Below are positions 61,737 to 64,000 of a stretch of DNA of 64,000 bases, piece by piece; the stretch's first letter is position 1, and the number at the start of each line of letters is the position of its first letter. The notes beneath the pieces are model-generated. The model made no database searches. It was not told where the DNA came from and saw only the letters and a list, made by a program, of their open reading frames with translations. Both the position numbers and the translations under genes were made by a program. The DNA comes from Pedobacter jeongneungensis (lineage in GTDB: Bacteria > Bacteroidota > Bacteroidia > Sphingobacteriales > Sphingobacteriaceae), in NCBI RefSeq assembly GCF_000633455.1, contig NZ_AYMG01000042.1:1-64000 (forward strand). The letters are read 5' to 3'.

Positions 61737-62105
61737 ATGGGGAAAAAAATATGTTTATTGGAGGATGATGAGGGAATACGTGAGATTATCGAAATGATAT
61801 TGACCGATGAACAATATGAAGTATATGGCTTCTCTAACGTAAAGGATTTTATGGCCTTTGAAGATAAAGGATCACAGGATTTATATTTACTTGATGTGAG
61901 GCTTCCTGATGGTAATGGTTTAGCCGTTTGCGACAACCTGAAAAACAATGAAGCCACTAAAAGCATACCGATTATGATGATGAGCGCTCATGCAGGACTA
62001 AATGAAATGCGACGGGACTGTAAGGCTGAAGATTTTATTGCCAAACCTTTTGATATTTTCGACTTGCTTAAAAAGGTCGATCGTCAGTTAAGTAAGGGCA
62101 ATTAA
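61737..62105 (+). CDS. Single-domain response regulator
   Basis: A 122-residue receiver domain only. It has acidic residues Glu 9, Asp 10 and Asp 11, phospho-acceptor Asp 53 (Leu-Leu-Asp-Val-Arg-Leu-Pro-Asp), a Ser near 83 (Met-Met-Met-Ser-Ala-His) and Lys near 103 (Ile-Ala-Lys-Pro-Phe-Asp). There is no output domain, so it may shuttle phosphate or act by protein contact. No kinase is adjacent. The orphan kinase at 38637 is only a conceivable partner. Confidence 0.93.
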   Translation: MGKKICLLEDDEGIREIIEMILTDEQYEVYGFSNVKDFMAFEDKGSQDLYLLDVRLPDGNGLAVCDNLKNNEATKSIPIMMMSAHAGLNEMRRDCKAEDFIAKPFDIFDLLKKVDRQLSKGN

Positions 62106-62128
62106 TAACAGATTTATAAATCATTGTT

Positions 62129-62160
62129 ATGGCCTGTGTTTCCACAGACCATTAAAAATT
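62129..62160 (+). terminator. Weak hairpin after the response regulator
   Basis: ATGGCCTGTG (62129-62138) and CACAGACCAT (62143-62152) pair with one mismatch around a 4-nt loop and are followed by TAAAAATTTAAT. There is no good T run, so activity is uncertain. Confidence 0.4.
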
Positions 62161-62175
62161 TAATACTGAATTTAC

Positions 62176-62814
62176 CTAAGCTTTCAGCTCCATAATAAAA
62201 ATATAACCTTGGGCAGAGTTAAATTGCACATTAACCACATAATTTTTACCGTTATTCTTAAAAGCATATACGGAAAAAGGTTCATCATCTGATAAACCGA
62301 TTGTACGGCGTTTACCGTTCCATAAGTTTTCTTTCAGTTTATTCCTTAAGGCCTCGTTAGCGGTTTCATTAGCCGGATAATTTCCTTTGTATAGTTGCTT
62401 CGCACCTATTTTGGTGATATAATCGTTAATATTTTTCTCGAATAAACTTCGGCTGAAATTTTGTCCATCTACATTTTCAAAAACCAGTACACCAAGTTTC
62501 CCTTCTGTAGTGTACACATCTTTACCGGTATAGTTCTCCAGTTTTTCATTTTCAAAAACTTCCGATAAGCCGTCTTTTTCGTCTAAAATTTTAAATTCTT
62601 TAGAAGGTTTAAAAAAAGGAAAGTTGCCTATTTCTTTTGTTTCAGGAATGCTTTCCCAATCAACAATTGTAGTGTTAACACTTTCGTTAGCTTTTGGTTG
62701 CTCAACAGTTGTGGTTAAAATGCTGTCTTTAGGATTTTCATCCGCTTTCTTTTCTTTGTTGTTACAAGAAACCAGGGCCACTCCAAGTACGAGGGCAATT
62801 GCTGTTTTTTTCAT
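62176..62814 (-). CDS. Hypothetical lipoprotein
   Basis: A 212-residue lipoprotein with a lipobox ending at Cys 17 (Ala-Leu-Val-Ser-Cys). A disordered, Lys/Glu/Asn-rich linker (about 18-55) precedes a compact mature domain with Gly-Lys-Leu-Gly-Val-Leu-Val-Phe-Glu and Gly-Lys-Asn-Tyr-Val-Val-Asn-Val-Gln. OmpA-like residues are absent. No family was recognised. It is a stand-alone gene convergent with the response regulator. Confidence 0.7.
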   Translation of the reverse strand: MKKTAIALVLGVALVSCNNKEKKADENPKDSILTTTVEQPKANESVNTTIVDWESIPETKEIGNFPFFKPSKEFKILDEKDGLSEVFENEKLENYTGKDVYTTEGKLGVLVFENVDGQNFSRSLFEKNINDYITKIGAKQLYKGNYPANETANEALRNKLKENLWNGKRRTIGLSDDEPFSVYAFKNNGKNYVVNVQFNSAQGYIFIMELKA

Positions 62815-63017
62815 AGAGGCTTTTAGGGTTGATTACGTTTTAGGATGATTTTTTGTTTTCCGATCTCTGTTTGTTCAAAAATGATGCCCGGATTCTATAC
62901 CGTCCATAATTGATTTTAGCATATTCTTATGACACTTTTTCATCAGAAAATTGTTCAGTTTGTATATCCCATAGCGCAATGGGTATTTGGTCTTCAACAT
63001 GATTTAAAAAACAAAAA

Positions 63018-63812
63018 ATGGATTTACAATTAAAGAATAAAACAGCTTTTATAAGTGGTTCTACCGCAGGTATTGGATTCGCAATTGCCGAGAGTTTATT
63101 AAAAGAAGGTGTAAATGTAATCATCAATGGCCGATCACAAGGCAGCATAGATGAGGCCGTAAAAAATTTAAAAAATATTGGAGGGAGTGGAACTGTTTCG
63201 GGTATCGCCGCCGATTTTTCTAATGCGGAAGAAGTAAGCAGGCTCATTGCTCAACTTCCTGAAATAGATATCCTGATTAATAATGCAGGTATTTTCGAAC
63301 CCAAAGCTTTTGAAGAAATCAGTGATGAAGACTGGTTCAGGTTTTTTGAAGTAAATGTAATGAGCGGCATTCGTTTGTCGCGAGAGTTGTTCCCGAAAAT
63401 GCTAAAGAAAAACTGGGGACGCATTATCTTCATTTCGAGCGAATCGGCTGTATTTATTCCTGATGAAATGATCCACTACGGTATGACTAAAACAGCACAA
63501 TTGGCGGTAAGTCGTGGCCTGGCCGAACTAAGCAAAGGAACAGAAGTAACCGTTAACTCCATTTTGCCTGGCCCTACAAAATCAAAAGGTGTGGGTGCTT
63601 TTATTGAAGATTTAGCAAAAAAAGGGAATATTACCGTAGCAGAAGTAGAAACAGATTTCTTTAAAAATATGCGTCCTACCTCATTATTACAACGCTTTTT
63701 GGATGTAAGCGAAATTGCAAATGCAGTAACATTTTATTCAAGTCCTTTAGCCTCTGGAACAAATGGCGCAGCCATCAGGGTAGAAGGAGGATTGATAAGA
63801 TCGATATTATAG
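63018..63812 (+). CDS. SDR-family oxidoreductase
   Basis: A 264-residue classical SDR. It has Ser-Gly-Ser-Thr-Ala-Gly-Ile-Gly (about 14-21) and Asn-Asn-Ala-Gly (about 88). The catalytic Ser is in Ile-Ser-Ser-Glu-Ser, and Tyr-Gly-Met-Thr-Lys is the YxxxK pair. It ends Gly-Ala-Ala-Ile-Arg-Val-Glu-Gly-Gly. The start at 63018 fits the family length. It is isolated from other genes. The substrate is unknown. Confidence 0.93.
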   Translation: MDLQLKNKTAFISGSTAGIGFAIAESLLKEGVNVIINGRSQGSIDEAVKNLKNIGGSGTVSGIAADFSNAEEVSRLIAQLPEIDILINNAGIFEPKAFEEISDEDWFRFFEVNVMSGIRLSRELFPKMLKKNWGRIIFISSESAVFIPDEMIHYGMTKTAQLAVSRGLAELSKGTEVTVNSILPGPTKSKGVGAFIEDLAKKGNITVAEVETDFFKNMRPTSLLQRFLDVSEIANAVTFYSSPLASGTNGAAIRVEGGLIRSIL

Positions 63813-63825
63813 CGGGATTGTATTG

Positions 63826-64000
63826 TCATTCTGAACGGAGTGAAGAATCTTTTAAAACGATCCGTCATTCCCGCGCAGGCGGGAGTCTTAATGCAATTTA
63901 CAAGCCATACTAAAGCATTACGATTCCCAATCAAGTTGGGAATGACGATCTCGCGCAGCCTCCCATTTTACCAAAAAGATCTGTCTTTTATATTGATTTT
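63826..64000. repeat. Dispersed palindromic repeat at the window end
   Basis: Contains TCATTCTGAACGGAGTGAAGAATC, then CGTCATTCCCGCGCAGGCGGGA and, facing it, TCCCAATCAAGTTGGGAATGACG. The tail reads ...AAAGATCTGTCTTTTATATTGATTTT. The middle and tail match 51775-51880. It is a REP-like element, and no gene is seen. Confidence 0.7.

Noticed and set aside
62930-63034. 34-codon frame starting ATGACACTTTTTC before the last SDR
   Set aside because: It overlaps the SDR start and has no supporting motif.

Overview
The window looks like a chromosomal segment of a Sphingobacteriales bacterium, most likely Pedobacter or a close relative. The reasons are: moderately low GC; promoters of the Bacteroidota -7 type (TAnnTTTG) with little Shine-Dalgarno signal; STN/FecR/ECF-sigma signalling; TonB-dependent receptors with a carboxypeptidase-like N-domain; a GLPGLI protein; DUF4374/PepSY iron genes; and long intergenic spacers filled with dispersed palindromes. 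The genus is inferred, not proven.

Layout. About 0.2-14.2 kb is mostly core: two envelope proteins, an HTH regulator, nth, recA with its terminator, tsaD, a TamB-like giant, ribBA, an LptF/G-type permease and a START-like protein. At 14.96 kb lies tRNA-Met(CAT). From there to about 28.1 kb is an accessory zone punctuated by degraded copies of the tRNA 3' end plus terminator (near 15.0, 17.1, 23.9 and 28.1 kb). Its segments carry regulator plus redox/hydrolase modules: Crp-SDR; AraC divergent from a six-gene operon (AKR, NTF2-like, alpha/beta hydrolase, carboxymuconolactone decarboxylase-like, Cys-type dienelactone hydrolase-like, cupin lipoprotein); AKR-AraC; and a Crp remnant.

28.5-32.5 kb is a GLPGLI / TonB-type outer-membrane protein / small secreted protein operon. 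32.8-42.9 kb holds small regulatory and redox genes (XRE, cupin-AraC-GyrI-like, FAD monooxygenase, SDR-HxlR, PAS histidine kinase, NAD-epimerase, DinB). 43.1-44.26 kb is a nine-unit tandem array of about 131 bp.

44.3-59.7 kb holds two ECF-sigma systems read in opposite directions. The left one couples sigma and FecR to an STN protein that ends in LA_2272-type surface repeats instead of a TonB receptor barrel, with a second LA_2272-type protein at the head of the cluster. This is the most unusual system in the window. The right one couples sigma and a short anti-sigma to two DUF4374 lipoproteins, a TonB receptor, a PepSY membrane protein and a second TonB-like receptor. It is probably a siderophore/iron uptake locus.

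59.7-64 kb carries a small hypothetical gene, an atypical SDR divergent from a Crp-family regulator across a perfect palindrome, a single-domain response regulator, a lipoprotein and another SDR. No insertion sequence, integrase, rRNA or CRISPR array was recognised.
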